A stretch of DNA of 64,000 nucleotides from Siniperca chuatsi (GCF_020085105.1 NC_058046.1:24393675-24457674), one strand, 5' to 3'. Counted from the stretch's first letter, positions 44,299 to 57,289 are shown. A program made the numbers and translations. Notes: generated from the sequence alone by a model not told the origin.

Positions 44299-47200
44299 TT
44301 ATGGCTGAGGTTTGAAGGCCCCACGAGCGGCACTGGTTGCAGCATTAGCTGCAGCGTTGGCAGCTGCAGTCTGAACGGTCTTGTTAGACATGACCCCAGT
44401 TGCAAACTCCTGCTGAGCCTTCTCAAAACTAGCACCAGTGGTACGATACAGAGCGTGCACCTGGAAAGAGCAGAGAAGAAAATTAGTTGGAATCAAGTTA
44501 AGTGATTTCAATCTACCACAAGGCCTTTAGCACAGCACTGAATGATTCAGTTAGGCAGATGTTTCACTTCCTGGCTAATCACAACATTGACGTTTGCTCA
44601 GCCTTAGTAGTGAATAATAATGACACACAGTATCTTGTTTATTCTTGAAGCCTTGACAGTGCCTTCTTGTACTCACACTTTCTGTCACTGTCAGTATGTT
44701 AGAGAACATCTGGTCACTCGCCAATATTCAATTAATAAAAACAACCTTAATCTGTTTGTAACCTTATTTTCATGGGCTGTCTTCTATAATAAGATGTCTC
44801 GCTACTGCCATTTGGTTTCTTGCATCTCAGGTAGAGTCTATTTTAAACACAGCAACTGGTGCTGACATGTTGGAGAACTTTGTGACTCTGTTACCTTTTT
44901 AAACATAATCAGCGAGCCCACAGACAGTGCAGTGAACAGAGCTGCAATCAGTAACATGATGATGCCCACTGGGATACTGGTGTTCAGACCAGTTAAAGCT
45001 GCGATCCAACCGCTGGCAAAACAAAACAATGACAATGTGAGTGAACTTCAGTACACACTCGTAGTGGTACAGAATCAGTAAAAGCACAAAATGCTCACCA
45101 TGTTCCCCAGCCGGTGATGCCAATCGTTTGTAGGACATGAACTCCAAACTGACAGATATAGATGAAGAAGAAGACAAAGAAGCGGAATGAACTGTCACTC
45201 CTGTAGTGGAGACAAAGAGCAAGGTAGTGAGAAAGCAATGTGGAGGCAATAAAATTTCTTCGATTCAGTCACTTATTCATCCTCTATTAAACATTAATTC
45301 CTCTCTTCTTCCTTCAGTCTGTGAGAGTCTGCCTTTATCCATGTCTTTACTTGATACTCTCTTCCCATACAGTAAAAAATTCTTGGGAATTAGTAAGTGT
45401 AGGGTTGGAAAAGGAGAGGAGCATAAAGAACGAGCTTCTACAACCCCAAGAAATAACAGCACTTACAAACTCAACCGCTCCCATCTCTTTTTTACTAGTT
45501 TCATACTTGGAGCAATCCCTGCCTTTTGCCTTATCAGTGTGTCATTTTTGTCCACTGAGACATGTTTCTGATTCTTTCTACTACTGCAGAAGGCAGTGTC
45601 ATTTTCAATGTATCTGCTTACCTGAAAGCCCCGTAAAGCGGTCTGTACCAGCAGACGAAAGAACAGGGGGTAAACAGCAGAAACCATAGCATGGCCAGAC
45701 CAAAATCTACACCACGAGATGCATCCACACAGAACCAGGCCAAGCAGCCAAACATGTTCACAAAGAGCGTGCCTGCATGAACTGGTGGAAAAACAAAATT
45801 AAGATCTTTAGTGTCATTTGAGTACAAGAACACAGTAAACTATAATTTATGCTCAGCAAAATAAATAAAAATCTCTTAATATCCTTGTGAAAAATGAGCA
45901 GACAAGTGTGTTTGATAACAAACTGACTAAAATTTCTGCATGTTTTTTGATGATTCTGAAGTGAGATACATTGCAAAGCAAGTGGCTTCTCTTGCAATGC
46001 AATATGTGGGTTCGTCTGGTAAACCCATGTGTTCTGGGGAGTGTTTGTGAGAGAATTAAAATAGTACAATGATAATATTTACTGGTATAGGAGGGAATAC
46101 TGCCCATTGTTGGGGTGTGTCAGATGATCCACTTACACATCCAAAGGTTGTACATGATCTTGACGGTCTTTTGGAACTCTACAGGAATATCCACTGCAAT
46201 ATCATGGTAGAAACATGGGCCAACAGGGAACTTCTCTGGCAGTGGAGGCCAGTTGTTCTTACGCCCTGGGTGGACAATAGCATGGATTTTTCACCCTAAG
46301 TTAACAAACTATGAAGCATACAAATATCAAGTGTGTGTGCAAGAATCGGCACAAAAGAACAAAGTACAGTACACTGCCAATAAAAAATTGCTGTTTTTTG
46401 GTTAAATCTCAAGCAGTGTGATCACTATATATATGCTAAAATAAGTAAATGAGTAAAGTATGGGTGTGAGTTAACTGAGAATGCTTGTGACTTTTTATTT
46501 TATCGGAAATAGCCTGGATCACTTTGAAAATGGCCTAGATATTTGATGACTCCAAATAGGAGAGCAGAAAAGCTACTCTACATTTGTTTTAAAAATGATG
46601 CTAGCATACCTTTTCCAATCAGCGTTCTTCCCAGTTTCTAAATGCCTTTTGATAATGTAAGCCACGGCACATAAAGCTCAAAGATACTTTTCCCACTGTA
46701 TTACATTTCTCATAGTACAACTCACCTTTTCTGTGCTGGGAGCTCACATTAGTTTCATAACCGAGTGTCTAAGATGGTAGTAACTCAAATATTTATGCTT
46801 TCCCATCAAATTTAAGTTTGTGTCACACTGTTGACACAACCATTACTTAACTCACTTTATTCCTTTGTAATCTAAAATACTACTATTTGAAATTTATTGT
46901 AAAATACATGGTGTTACAAATCATTGAGGTGCAGTGCAAAGTTTAAAATAGAACATAATTGGACAGATAAAGTGCTTCAGATGTATGTATATTGGTACTT
47001 CCATAGAATGCTTAATAAATAAATGAGCATAGTTTCATGTGTATGTATTATGCGACTCAGAGAGTTATAACGTTCATAACAAATGGAATGTTGAACCAAA
47101 TTATGTTGTTGCCACGGTAACACATCTTTTCGACACTGTCATGAATCTAGCATTGATTGGGAATGACCATTCAGACTCTGAGGTTAATGAGAAAAGTAAG

Positions 47201-49520
47201 CGAGTGATGGACTGACTGACCTCCCACGGCTCCGTGGGACTGTAACTCTCTCTCCCGACGATCAAGCTCTGCTGCTTTCTTCTCCAACTCCTCCTGCCTT
47301 CTCAACAACTCAGCCTGAGCACGCGCTTGGTCCTAACACAGACACAGAAATGCTCTTAAAATTCCCCACCCAACATCTGACAGGAGTTATAATATCCAAT
47401 CGGGTAAGTAATGAAGATATTTTTCCACTTAGGTGAGTTTGTGTTAGTTTTAAGGGGTTACACACAAAGGGATTGTAAAATCAATCAGTCACTTGTCTAC
47501 TTTAGTTAGTATTAAACTAGGTCTAAAATTGTACTGCAAGAGGAAAGTTGGGAAAGGGCATTAAATGAATTCCCATTATTCAAGACAGTGACATGAAGAG
47601 GTATGGAAAACATCAGATGAAAGACAGTACCTCATTACGCCGCTGTTGGGCCATCAGAAAACAGATCAATATATGGAGGACAAGAGGAAATGTGAACCAG
47701 AAGCAAAGACAGAGAGTGTCTGTGTAATGTTACAGTTTTGTGAATACAATTGTTGAGAGCCTATGTCTTCAACCAAGTCAAAAGAAAACTACATGTGATC
47801 AATGTATATAAACATGTTTCTGTGTGTAGTAGTGTAGTACCTGAGTCTGTTGCTGTGAGTACGCCGGCGGCTCTTCTGTGGGCTTCATGATGGCAGGTTG
47901 TGTGTTCTGGGAAGGGGCAGGAGTAGATTTTGGGGCATTTCCAGGAGCCGCCTGTAAACCAGCATAGACCTGCTATGTTAATATCTGTGCAATCAAAAGA
48001 CAGACCCTAAAACTGTAATTAGGCCACAGTCATATTTTGTCAGTTAAATCCTTTGTGACTGAGAGGTAGAGGTAGAGAGAAAGAGGGTAGTGGATAAAAT
48101 TAGGTCAATGAGTCAGAAGCTCACAAACACATGCATGCACACACTCTCATCAATAGTGATGCTAGTTCAGCTGACCGTTCTGGCGTCTGTGAAGGGGTTA
48201 TACTCCTCCAGACCACCAGGAGGGGCAGACTGGGTCACCTGCGTCACCGAAGGATCCTACGGGACAGAGAGGACCACAAAGGGTTTCGTAAAAACTACAA
48301 CCACAAAATCAAAAGCTTATTTATTGTTGTTGATAACTAACCTATAATTTGTATGAAAACCCCCAGCTGACCACACATACACTGGGCCTGTTAATTCACG
48401 TGTTCTGACCAGTTATTACTGATGTGTTGACAACAGGTAGGGTGGAAAAAGAGAGCAGGCAACACAATAAAAACGTTCTTGTTACTATATTCCATTTGAA
48501 GTGGCCTTTCTTGATCTTGTCGCCACTTGAAACACTATGAATGGGATCAGGTCCAGAGGGAACTGGAAAAGGCCACTAATTACATGCATGCATGACTGGA
48601 CAGTCCATGGTAGTCTATGGTGGCCCACTATGTGCCATGAAGAGCCGACAGTTTGCAGGTTTTCATTCCAACCAAGACTCCACCCGCTGATGAACACACC
48701 TCCCAGGGGAGGGACTCAACAGTTAAATCACCTACTGAGGTGTTCAGTTTGAATGAGAACCAGCAGACTGTTGGCAGCCCCTGGTCTATGGTAAAAGGTA
48801 AGATAGTTTACAAGGGAGAATGAATTGTACTGTACACAAATAAACAGCGTGTTGCCTGCATCTGGCCTACAATGAAAAATAAGCTGGATGGAAAACAAAC
48901 TAACATTATTTCAGAATTATGAACGTCCTACAAGAGGAATCGGTCTTCTGTGTTACTCCACACTAAAATGAGTATTAAATCAATGTTTCAAGACAATATT
49001 AGTGTCAAATGTTTACGTGTGCAGTGTAACTGTTAATTAACGTTATATTAACGCAAAGTTAAGCACTATGTGCCTAACTGATACTAACCAACCAGTTAGC
49101 TATTTATCAAGCTAGCAGGTGCCAGCAAATGTTTACTGGCGGTGGGGACTGCTAGCCATGTAACATCATGTGTCTTTGTTCTTAGTTGGCATAACCCTTA
49201 TTACAACGTTGAAAACAAACGTCCACAGGAGCAACGTGCTAGCTAATCCTTCATAGCTTATTTTACAAAGTGAACAGCCATATAATATGTGAGTGATGAG
49301 ATAAATAATGTGAATGATGATTAGCTCGTTCTGCTACCTAGCCGTATTCCAAAGGAAAACCTCTAGCTAGCTGTCAAGCTACTGGCTAAGACAGCTAGCT
49401 GGGATAAAGTAAGAATGGCCTCACTGGGCTTTGAAGCGTACGTTAGCTAGCTAAGTTAGCTACCTGAAAGGGATTGCTGAAGTCCGGGTCTGCAAACGGG
49501 TTGCTGTCAAAGTCAGACAT
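44299..49520 (-). CDS. scamp1: Secretory carrier-associated membrane protein 1
   Basis: Ten coding exons on the minus strand: 49520-49464, 48256-48176, 47951-47841, 47642-47631, 47332-47221, 46265-46137, 45781-45622, 45200-45099, 45012-44895 and 44460-44299. They encode 347 residues (human 338). SCAMP1 is a four-pass protein of post-Golgi recycling membranes acting in endocytosis and exocytosis. Three NPF motifs, which bind EH domains, lie at residues 7-9, 17-19 (approximate) and 39-41. A charged, coiled-coil-prone stretch ([20 protein letters not shown]) follows, then four hydrophobic segments. The family's E-peptide [11 protein letters not shown] lies between the second and third segments. 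The C-terminus keeps [20 protein letters not shown]. All junction phases agree. One exon is only 12 bases long (RRNE). Confidence 0.94.
46266..47220 (-). other. scamp1: scamp1 intron before exon 6
   Basis: AT-rich intron between exons 5 and 6 with no recognised repeat or gene. Confidence 0.6.
48257..49463 (-). other. scamp1: scamp1 intron 1
   Basis: The first intron. Apart from the MITE at 48621-48783 it holds many GCTAGC/TTAGCTA strings between 49080 and 49470, a common low-complexity style in fish introns. Confidence 0.7.
48621..48783. mobile_element. Small hAT-like MITE with 8-bp target duplication
   Basis: GTCTATGG flanks the element (48613-48620 and 48784-48791). Inside, GCCGACAGTTTGCAGGTTTT on the left pairs with the reverse complement of the right arm (about GCCAACAGTCTGCTGGTTCT). 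The tip sequences are worn. It lies in scamp1 intron 1. A related fragment occurs near 11795. Confidence 0.6.
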
Positions 49521-49770
49521 TGTACAGCCTTTCTAATAACGGTTTCCTGTGTGGAAGAGCTCCCCGATTTTCCAGGGAAGGTTCAGTCTCTTGATTTGAC
49601 TGCCTCTCTCTGCTGCCTGCAGTCTTCTCCGCCTCCTTCTGATGGAGACCCCTTGCTTAGCAAGTTAGCCAGTAGCACAAAAATGGCAGCATAGGAGAGG
49701 TTGCGTGATGAACGGCAACCTCCTACGTCACTGTTTCAGCACCGCGGACAGCATGACGTCTCGACCACAG
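49521..49770 (-). promoter_or_regulatory. scamp1: scamp1 5'UTR/promoter region
   Basis: GC-richer sequence with CT-rich stretches lies immediately upstream of the scamp1 ATG. ATGGCAGC (49682-49689) is YY1-like on the plus strand. No TATA box is present. It fits a TATA-less housekeeping promoter. The start site is unknown. Confidence 0.4.
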
Positions 49771-50416
49771 GTACTGAACACCCCGGCGCACTGTACTGGG
49801 ATGAGGAACATCTGCCCTTTGTGTCTCTGGTACAGTGCAAGTTCTACATTTTGATTACATTTAAATCATTAAAGCACAGCATTACATGGCAGCGTCATTA
49901 TTTACCCAGAGACGCAAAAATCAACTCCTCTGCTGGATTAATACTACCTGGCCCCATGTTCTCTGTGTGTCAATTTGTTTGTGGTAATATAAATTAAACA
50001 GACTTTTTTTTTTTAAGGATATGTGCACAACACAGGGCCCCACTATAGGAAAGCACAACACGATTAGGTAATAACACGGGATTCGCTTAGCTTAACTGAC
50101 AAGTTATAATTTTTATACTTTTTGTTTCCATATCCCAGACAAAGATGTCAACCCAAACTTATAGCTGTTTACTTTTACCGTCTCCACCTTTGTTTCTTAG
50201 AGACCCTAGAGGACCAACATTTAATTTCACTGTACACTGAAGGGAATAGTCCTACAAATTAAAACTTTACCACGCCAAACACAGTTGGAACGAAAAAGCC
50301 AATGTAACCCACCTGGGCTACATCATCCTTGCGTTCATTCCTGTACATATACTGTATGCACACTACACCGTATTTGAGCTCCTGTAGGTCAGATACCACA
50401 GCAGTCTCCTCCACTT

Positions 50417-50463
50417 GATGATTATGATGATGATGATGATGTTAATGATGATGATGATGATGT
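50417..50463. repeat. (GAT)n trinucleotide microsatellite
   Basis: Interrupted GAT/ATG units in two blocks. Confidence 0.9.
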
Positions 50464-51222
50464 ATGGAAGTGTTTGCTGCTCAGTTGGTCTCTTGTTCCT
50501 GTGAGAAAGAGCTGGAGGGGCGAACCCAGACTGCCTATTTCATGATATGTAACAGTGACCTCGTTCTCTGCAGCGATCCCCCAATTTACCGGAGATCATT
50601 TTATTTCACTTGCCCCTATAAGAAGTATCAGACCCACTGAGAGTGCCTGTGGTGTGTGTGTTTTTCCACATTGGCTCTGAGGTTCTGTTAGTTTCCCAAA
50701 ATGGCCACTTGGGGGAGCTACGATTCAATATGTCTCCTCAACCCGCTTTGCAGAATCCTTTCTCATTTGCCATCAATTTATTTTCATTCAAACAAAGGGT
50801 GACCATGTGAAGAACATCACATCAGTTGACAGCCTGTAAATGTGATTTAAACATTTAAGCACCATTTACCCAGATTAAGTTTCAATTGAAGAACAAATGC
50901 TATTAGGTGGAAATCTTACAGTATGTGGTGAATGATGGAGGTTAAAATATTCCCTTTTATTGTTTGAATCCTATTGCTCATTTTTAAACGAAGGCACCAT
51001 GTTACGTTGGTTTTATAGTAGCCTAACACCTAATACCTTTAACTTTTATACTTATTTTCTTTTAAGTAACTAAACACCTTCATACCCTGCTAATGTGCTC
51101 CTCCTGCCTTACAGTATGTACTGTACCTATATAATGTTTTGCACTGATAGAGTCTAGATAAACACAAACTGTGGATTAATTGCAATTCAACTCCTGTCCA
51201 CAAACGTATGCACACAGGCCGA

Positions 51223-51225
<3 letters not shown>

Positions 51226-51254
<29 letters not shown>
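51226..51254. repeat. (CA)n microsatellite
   Basis: About 14 CA units. Confidence 0.95.
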
Positions 51255-51260
<6 letters not shown>

Positions 51261-51508
51261 AAATGAGCATCGGTTCCTTCCCTAATCTTGTATTAATGGA
51301 CCCAATCACAGACTCTATGAATAATCAATGGCCAGTGGTCTGCAACCACAGTGCTGAGACCTTGAGTGAAACTGAATTTTCCTAATAAGACACACACACA
51401 TACACTCACACACCTTGAGGCTCTAATAAGCACTAATGCACTGTGGGTTGAGAATACGTCACATGGTTTGTTTGCTGCAGAATGTGAAAGATAAACATGC
51501 TGTGCAAT

Positions 51509-51532
51509 GTGTGTGTGTGTGTGTGTGTGTGT
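51509..51532. repeat. (GT)n microsatellite
   Basis: About 12 GT units. Confidence 0.95.
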
Positions 51533-51780
51533 ATGAATGTACTATATGTGTGTGCATATGGAGAGGAATAGTATGAAAATGGGGACCTGTCTGTCCTTGT
51601 CCACTCTTTCCTGCTGCTTTCCACAGATGACTCTGTGTGGAAACAACCGCTTTGGCTAATAGCTGCTACATTAGTCTCTTAACCAGCTGGTCATGGCCAT
51701 TTATAAATGTTCATTAGGTCGCGGACCAGAGTGGATAGGTGTGATAGTTCACTCCCTACTGTTGACTGTAGAAAGACAAG

Positions 51781-51820
51781 TAGAGAGAGAGAGAGAGAGA
51801 CAGACGGACGGACGGACGGA
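51781..51820. repeat. Compound (GA)n(ACGG)n microsatellite
   Basis: A GA run passes directly into four ACGG tetranucleotide units. Confidence 0.9.
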
Positions 51821-51840
51821 AAGGGAGAGCGAAGCAATTT

Positions 51841-51965
51841 ACTGGCCAACATGACGATCAAGTGTTAAAAGCCGCAGATGCAATCATCATCATATTGCCC
51901 TGAATAAGAACCTTGTGCATAATTAGATCTCATTAAGGTCTATGAGTGTTATTTTAGGGCTCTGA
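51841..51965. promoter_or_regulatory. Candidate conserved noncoding element 1
   Basis: Repeat-free, balanced composition, with homeodomain-type TAATT (CATAATTAGATCTCATTAAG). It lies in a gene-free interval. Conservation could not be measured. Confidence 0.3.
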
Positions 51966-52224
51966 AAAGGTTGGATAAGCAGGACTTGATATTATGGGTT
52001 ATTAATGCTGCAACATCTGGTGCCATTCTGGCAACAGTCTGATAGCTGTCTGAATGTGCTGGAAAATTCAGTATTGAGCTGTTGTTACAGTCATGTAGTA
52101 AAATACAGTGTAGACTGTATTATTCTTGTATAAATATGTGGATGGAGATATAAAATACTGTATAGATATGCGGTAATGTATAGCTTTTATATGGTGTGTA
52201 TGTATGTGTGAATCTGTTTGTGCT

Positions 52225-52625
52225 GTTGACCAGTCAGAGCACATTACACACCGCAGAGGGAAACAGCCCTCTGTCGCCGGAAAAGCGATTGATTCTCCAT
52301 TTCCATATTAATGAGCAGATTTGTTAAGAGCCTGCAGGAGAGGGAGAAAATAACAGGGTCTTCATAGGGCACGACATTTATAAATAAAGCTGATGCAGAG
52401 AAAAATGGAAATTAAACCTTTTAGTTTAATAAATTTGAGGCGTCCGCAGCAAAGCGAGCAATTTGCATTTCCATTTGTGGCCAAATAATGAGAGTGCGGG
52501 TCCATGATGAGCCTGCTAGTGCTGCTTTTGGGTCTCAAACATTCAGACAATCACTCCAGCGTGCAGCCCTCCACATCAATGTCATTAGCTCAGGCCTGTT
52601 AACTCTGCTGCTTGGCTTTTTAAGA
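52225..52625. promoter_or_regulatory. Candidate conserved noncoding element 2
   Basis: About 400 bases of complex, repeat-free sequence with dense factor-like motifs: CATATTAATGAGCAG, AAATAAAGCTGATGCAG, an octamer-like ATTTGCATTTCC and TGTGGCCAAATAATGAG. It has no reading frame of note. The texture is that of vertebrate developmental enhancers, and the call rests on texture and context only. Confidence 0.4.
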
Positions 52626-53204
52626 TTATTTGGTAACTAGAGATTCTTATTGTCACTTTGAATGAGGATTACGCGTAAAGTAAAATGTATTCGTTTCTGT
52701 ATTTCCTGTATTTCTAAACCTGGATGTGTCTGTATCTTTTTCCTTGAATATTCAGCATCCTCTATACATTCAGGTGTCACTTTAAAATGATCCTTTGTTG
52801 TTCTAAAACAACCCTGTCAGAAAGACTATCTGTCTTTCGCTCTGCCTCTCTCGTAAACACTTGCACTTAGACAATCACAACTCGCACACACACGCACACA
52901 CAAAGCATCACTGATTGAATTTATTGGGGAATGGATGTTGACTAGACCACTCCAAGTAGGCTAGATTGTTGTTGTTCCCAGATTGACAGACAGACCCAGA
53001 GCGGCTGATTGAAAGTGCCTTTTAGCTTGCTCTCACTGTATATTTGATTTGGCAAAATGGAAGGGGAGTCCAGTCTTTTCCCAGGATGCAAACACAAGTC
53101 CCTGTGTTTGTGTGGGAGTATGTGTGTTTGTGTATTTGTGTGTGCCGTGCGTACATTGATGAGTGGATGCTTTAGCAAATGCTGCATAAAATGCACCCCT
53201 TTCA

Positions 53205-53790
53205 GGTATTAATTGAATAATGCAAGCACTCCTCTTGTCAGCCATCAAGTGGGCCACTTTCTTAGTGGTCTGTGCTGCTCTCCTTGCCTGTGAATTGACT
53301 AGATTTATCTGTGTTGTTCCAGCCAATGGATGCCATTTGTTCCAAATGTTTGACATAAACATGCAAAGAGCAGAGGCGTGCACTCATAAAATAAGCTTCG
53401 AGACTGTTGTTTTACAGCCCAAAGGGACCGGTGTATGGCCTTTCAGCCTATCAAATCATGTGGCGCTCTTGCTGAGCCAACAGCGTATTAAAGTTCTCTT
53501 TCAACCAATGATGTGATGAAAAGGAACAATTGCTGCCATAAAGAAAGAAAGAGGAGAGGGGGGAGAAAAGGAAAATGGAAAAGGAGCATGGAGGAGAGAG
53601 ACAGAGTGCAGTTGGAGAGAGATGTGCAGCGTTCTGCTAAATATGCATACTTATTTTCCTTGCCTTTAATGGGACACATCTCATTGGGCGCCTTATGTCT
53701 GCTTCCAAACTATAAAAGATATTTAGCTTTACACCTGCAGGAAATTCCCCATAATAAAGACAATATTGACATATGGAGTCTTTGCTGAAT
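53205..53790. promoter_or_regulatory. Candidate conserved noncoding elements 3 and 4
   Basis: Two complex stretches (about 53205-53525 and 53630-53790) are separated by a purine-rich tract. Motifs include GGTATTAATTGAATAATGCA, AGCCTATCAAATCATGTGG and CTAAATATGCATACTTATTT. Non-coding. Confidence 0.35.
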
Positions 53791-54038
53791 CTGCTCTATG
53801 CTTTCTAGTGCTGTCAAGACGCCTATGGTGTTAATGCAGCTTGAAAAGAATAAAACTGATCACTCCAGAGGTTATATTTGACTTTTATTTTTGTTTGGAA
53901 GTGATAAGAGAATGAGAATAGGATATCAGTTAAGGAAATTAAGGGATATCAGGATATCCCTTAATTTAAGTGCTACAGTTTTTGTAGAGGTAGAAATTCC
54001 ACTCAGATGTTGTCTATATTGTGTGTATGGATTAGACT

Positions 54039-54041
<3 letters not shown>

Positions 54042-54069
<28 letters not shown>
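54042..54069. repeat. (GT)n microsatellite
   Basis: About 14 GT units. Confidence 0.95.
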
Positions 54070-54839
54070 TGTGCACACTGAGGTTCGATTTGCTGATTTA
54101 GCACCTCTCTAATTTTCCACAGGGTAATATTTGCCTCACCTACTGCCATCTGTTTTTATTATACGGGTGAATATGTTTGTCTAAGGATATCAATAATCAT
54201 AAACAAAGCCATGACTCTTTCACCTCTCATACCCCTCTCGATATCCCTGGCTGTCTCTCACATAAGACTGCTCTCAGCCCGTACTCTGATTGCACACAGT
54301 CTACATATTTCAATGTGTAATTGGTGAAAAGCAAACATTATCAACCCTAGTTTCAGCCAAACTATGTGCACACATACAGTACATAACCACACACACATAA
54401 ATTCACACACACTGTGCTGTGGCTCATGCCTTGACTGAGTGTGTGCTCTCCTATTACAGACAGTAATTACCGTCAGTCACCCTGTGTGTCCATAACAAGC
54501 CAGCATAATGCCCTAATCAGGCCTGGATTAATCTAACCCTCTCTCTAATCACTCCAAAAGTGATTTATATTGTTTTTCCTGTTCGGAACAAATGAAATCT
54601 GTAGCCTAAATTAATACTGGCTTTTCATCACTGGGAAGTTAAAAAGCCAGTAACCATCACATTCTTGTCATTAAGGCTGCATCTGAGGAGACACGTACGT
54701 ACGCGCACACGCACACACAGGCACACATATGTATTTAAATTGGAAGGAAAAAATATAAAATGTAATATTCCATTAACTTGGCAAATTAACAACATTAGTC
54801 TTCTGCTGAGAAAGGCTTTCAGACCAAGCAAATGGGGTC

Positions 54840-55260
54840 ATCAGAGGAATAAGTAAAATTTTATTGCAACTATTTCATATTACATACCCTGCTTTGATTT
54901 AATAATTACAATCAGAAAATCGTTACTGTAAATTACATTTACATTGTACAATTGCATCAGCTTTTTTTCAAGAACTTTTTGAGCTGTAAATTAAGTGCAC
55001 TGCGAGTTTATTGGCCAGCCTTACGAATGTCAGCACAGGAATATTTTTGCACTATAATGGACATGAAATCATTTTTTATCCATCTACCAATTATTCTGAT
55101 GAAAAATGCTCTATATCATTCTGTACAAGTCATTTGTCAAATTGTATCAGCCACAATCTTGCAATTTCTTGGTCCCGAGCTTTCATTTAAGATAGCATGC
55201 CTCCTATTTTGGTCCATGCCTCCTACTTTGTTTCATTTCCATTGTTAAACAAATCAATTC
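54840..55260. promoter_or_regulatory. Candidate conserved noncoding element 5
   Basis: AT-rich but complex, with TTTAATAATTACAATCAG, AGCTGTAAATTAAGTGCACT and CTACCAATTATTCTGATG. It is free of simple repeats and has no family-matching frame. Confidence 0.35.
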
Positions 55261-55329
55261 CAACCCTGACTCACTTCCCATTGTTTTTCATTATGAAGAA
55301 CGAAGGCCGAACACGAATCATAACAGAAC

Positions 55330-55535
55330 CCTGAAATTTCCTGCTCACTACTCAGTTTGTGCTCGGAATACAAACCAACTCACAAGACGCACATTTAAGA
55401 AATGCAAATTGTGAGCCAATCTGGTCGAGCTATCTGGGCTCCCGGTTCCATATTCATTTCCTCCACCCCACTGTTCACAAACTCCAAAAACAATCCTGGA
55501 GTTTAACCTGAAAGGGATAGGAAATGGAGGTCTGA
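55330..55535. promoter_or_regulatory. Candidate conserved noncoding element 6
   Basis: Contains AAATGCAAATTGTGAGCCAA (octamer-like ATGCAAAT) and CTCCCGGTTCCATATTCATT. It is directly followed by a pyrimidine-rich tract at 55544-55668. Confidence 0.3.
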
Positions 55536-55543
55536 CAGTGTCC

Positions 55544-55668
55544 ACTTTCTCGCTCTCTTTTCTTCTCCTTTATCTTTTTCTCTTCCACACGGTCTCTCAC
55601 CTTTGCTCCCTTCTCCTTCCTCCCATCTCCCCCTCGTCTCCCCTCAGTCCCCTCTCTCCTGTTCTCTT
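55544..55668. repeat. Long polypyrimidine tract
   Basis: About 125 bases almost entirely C and T on the plus strand, with few purine interruptions. Confidence 0.85.
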
Positions 55669-56592
55669 CATGCTGTGTAATTCTCATCTTACACACTCTG
55701 TTGCTCTGGACTATGAATAATGCATGGTGTGTGAGAAATCCTCAATCTCATGCTTGGCTCCCAGCGAGCATTACGGAGCTTGCATCTCTATTACGGAGAT
55801 GAATAGGAGAGAGGGGAATATCTCATAGGATATGCTCTAACTTCATTGTTTGTTTTCAGCATTAAAGCCCCAATCTGGGATTTCTTTAAGTACATAGGAA
55901 TTATGTATATACATATACAAGGAGAGGCTTGCTGATGAAAAATATTGTGAAAACTTTATAATCCACCATATCGTCACCATAGTTACATTTTTCTCCACTG
56001 TCACAATACAAATAAATATGAACAAAAGCAAACTGTTACAGCTTCAGAATAGATTTAAAATTCATGTGCTTGTATGCTGCCAGCCCTTGAAAAATAATTT
56101 ATTTTCAGTAAACTACTTTAAATTCAATCAAAGAATTCTATAAAAAGCAGTGCCATATAATTTGCTATGGTGTGTTTCAATTCTGTAGGGTTTTCATTTT
56201 TGCCTTCTCTGTGATTTGATTTTATGGAAATGATAAGATGGCAAATGCAGGGACAATGCATTTATTAATACAGAAGTCTGGTTGGTTTATAAGAATCGGT
56301 GAGTGTGAGTCTCACCATTGGAAATTTGTTTACAGCTGAAATACTACAAATGCAGATAACAAAGCAGAATCAAGTTGCTGCTCACAGAGAGAAAAAATAC
56401 AGAGAATAGGTCAGGTAAAACTCCCATTATGTTCAATCCACAGTCTCATCACACTAGGAACAAATGACTGCTTGAACCTTTCTGCCAACACTATGGAAAG
56501 TGTGTAAACTTATTAAAGTGGCTGAGCTATGTCGCACCTGATTTTCGTTTGTTCTGACAATCTTGCTGCTTCTTTCTGAGTGTTATGTATGC

Positions 56593-56593
<1 letters not shown>

Positions 56594-56628
<35 letters not shown>
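56594..56628. repeat. (TG)n microsatellite
   Basis: About 17 TG units. Confidence 0.95.
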
Positions 56629-56629
<1 letters not shown>

Positions 56630-57289
56630 ATGTACATGTGAGCCATGCTACGACACAGACCCATGTTTTATGGGGTGTGTATATACGATAAAAGCACTGA
56701 AGAGTTAAAGTGCTTTTCTACCATGCTCAAAGCCATGTGTCAGCACTAGACCACTAAATCCACACAATTCCCTTGAACAGTTTCCCTTCCTCTGATAGTC
56801 TATCATTCCTCTGTTTCAGGTGGCTGGACACTGTGGCTGACAGGGCCAAGTCCTTGAGGAGATCATGTGTCTGTGGAAAGTACAGGACAAGCACTGATGT
56901 TTGAGCTTTCAAACCACTGTCCCTATTGTTTCCCCTTTCCCTCTGACTCTGCTCTGTGTTTCATTCCCAGTGTCTCTATGACAGAGGTCCATGGCATGGC
57001 ACATACAGTGATACAGGATTTTGCATTGTTGGAGTGCTTTGAAGTATCATATACGGTGTAGGGAATAATATACCATCACTAATATGTTGTGAGTGTAGTT
57101 CTTTCTGATGCTCTGGAATATGTTCCTTTTTATATTTTACCAATCTTTTTATTTTCTGTCTTTATGTTCTGCTTCACCCAGTATTGCACATCATTTGTAA
57201 TATGAAGCAGGCATAGAGAATATTATGGATTAAAAACCTCCCCATTATTCCATGCTGCTGAAATCTTACAGAAATATGCCTCCCATTTT

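Larger units (their letters stand above)
49771..51840. other. Intergenic upstream of scamp1
   Basis: No gene is supported. It contains a GAT/ATG trinucleotide tract (50417-50463), a (CA)n tract (51226-51254), a (GT)n tract (51509-51532) and a (GA)n(ACGG)n tract (51781-51820). Confidence 0.5.
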
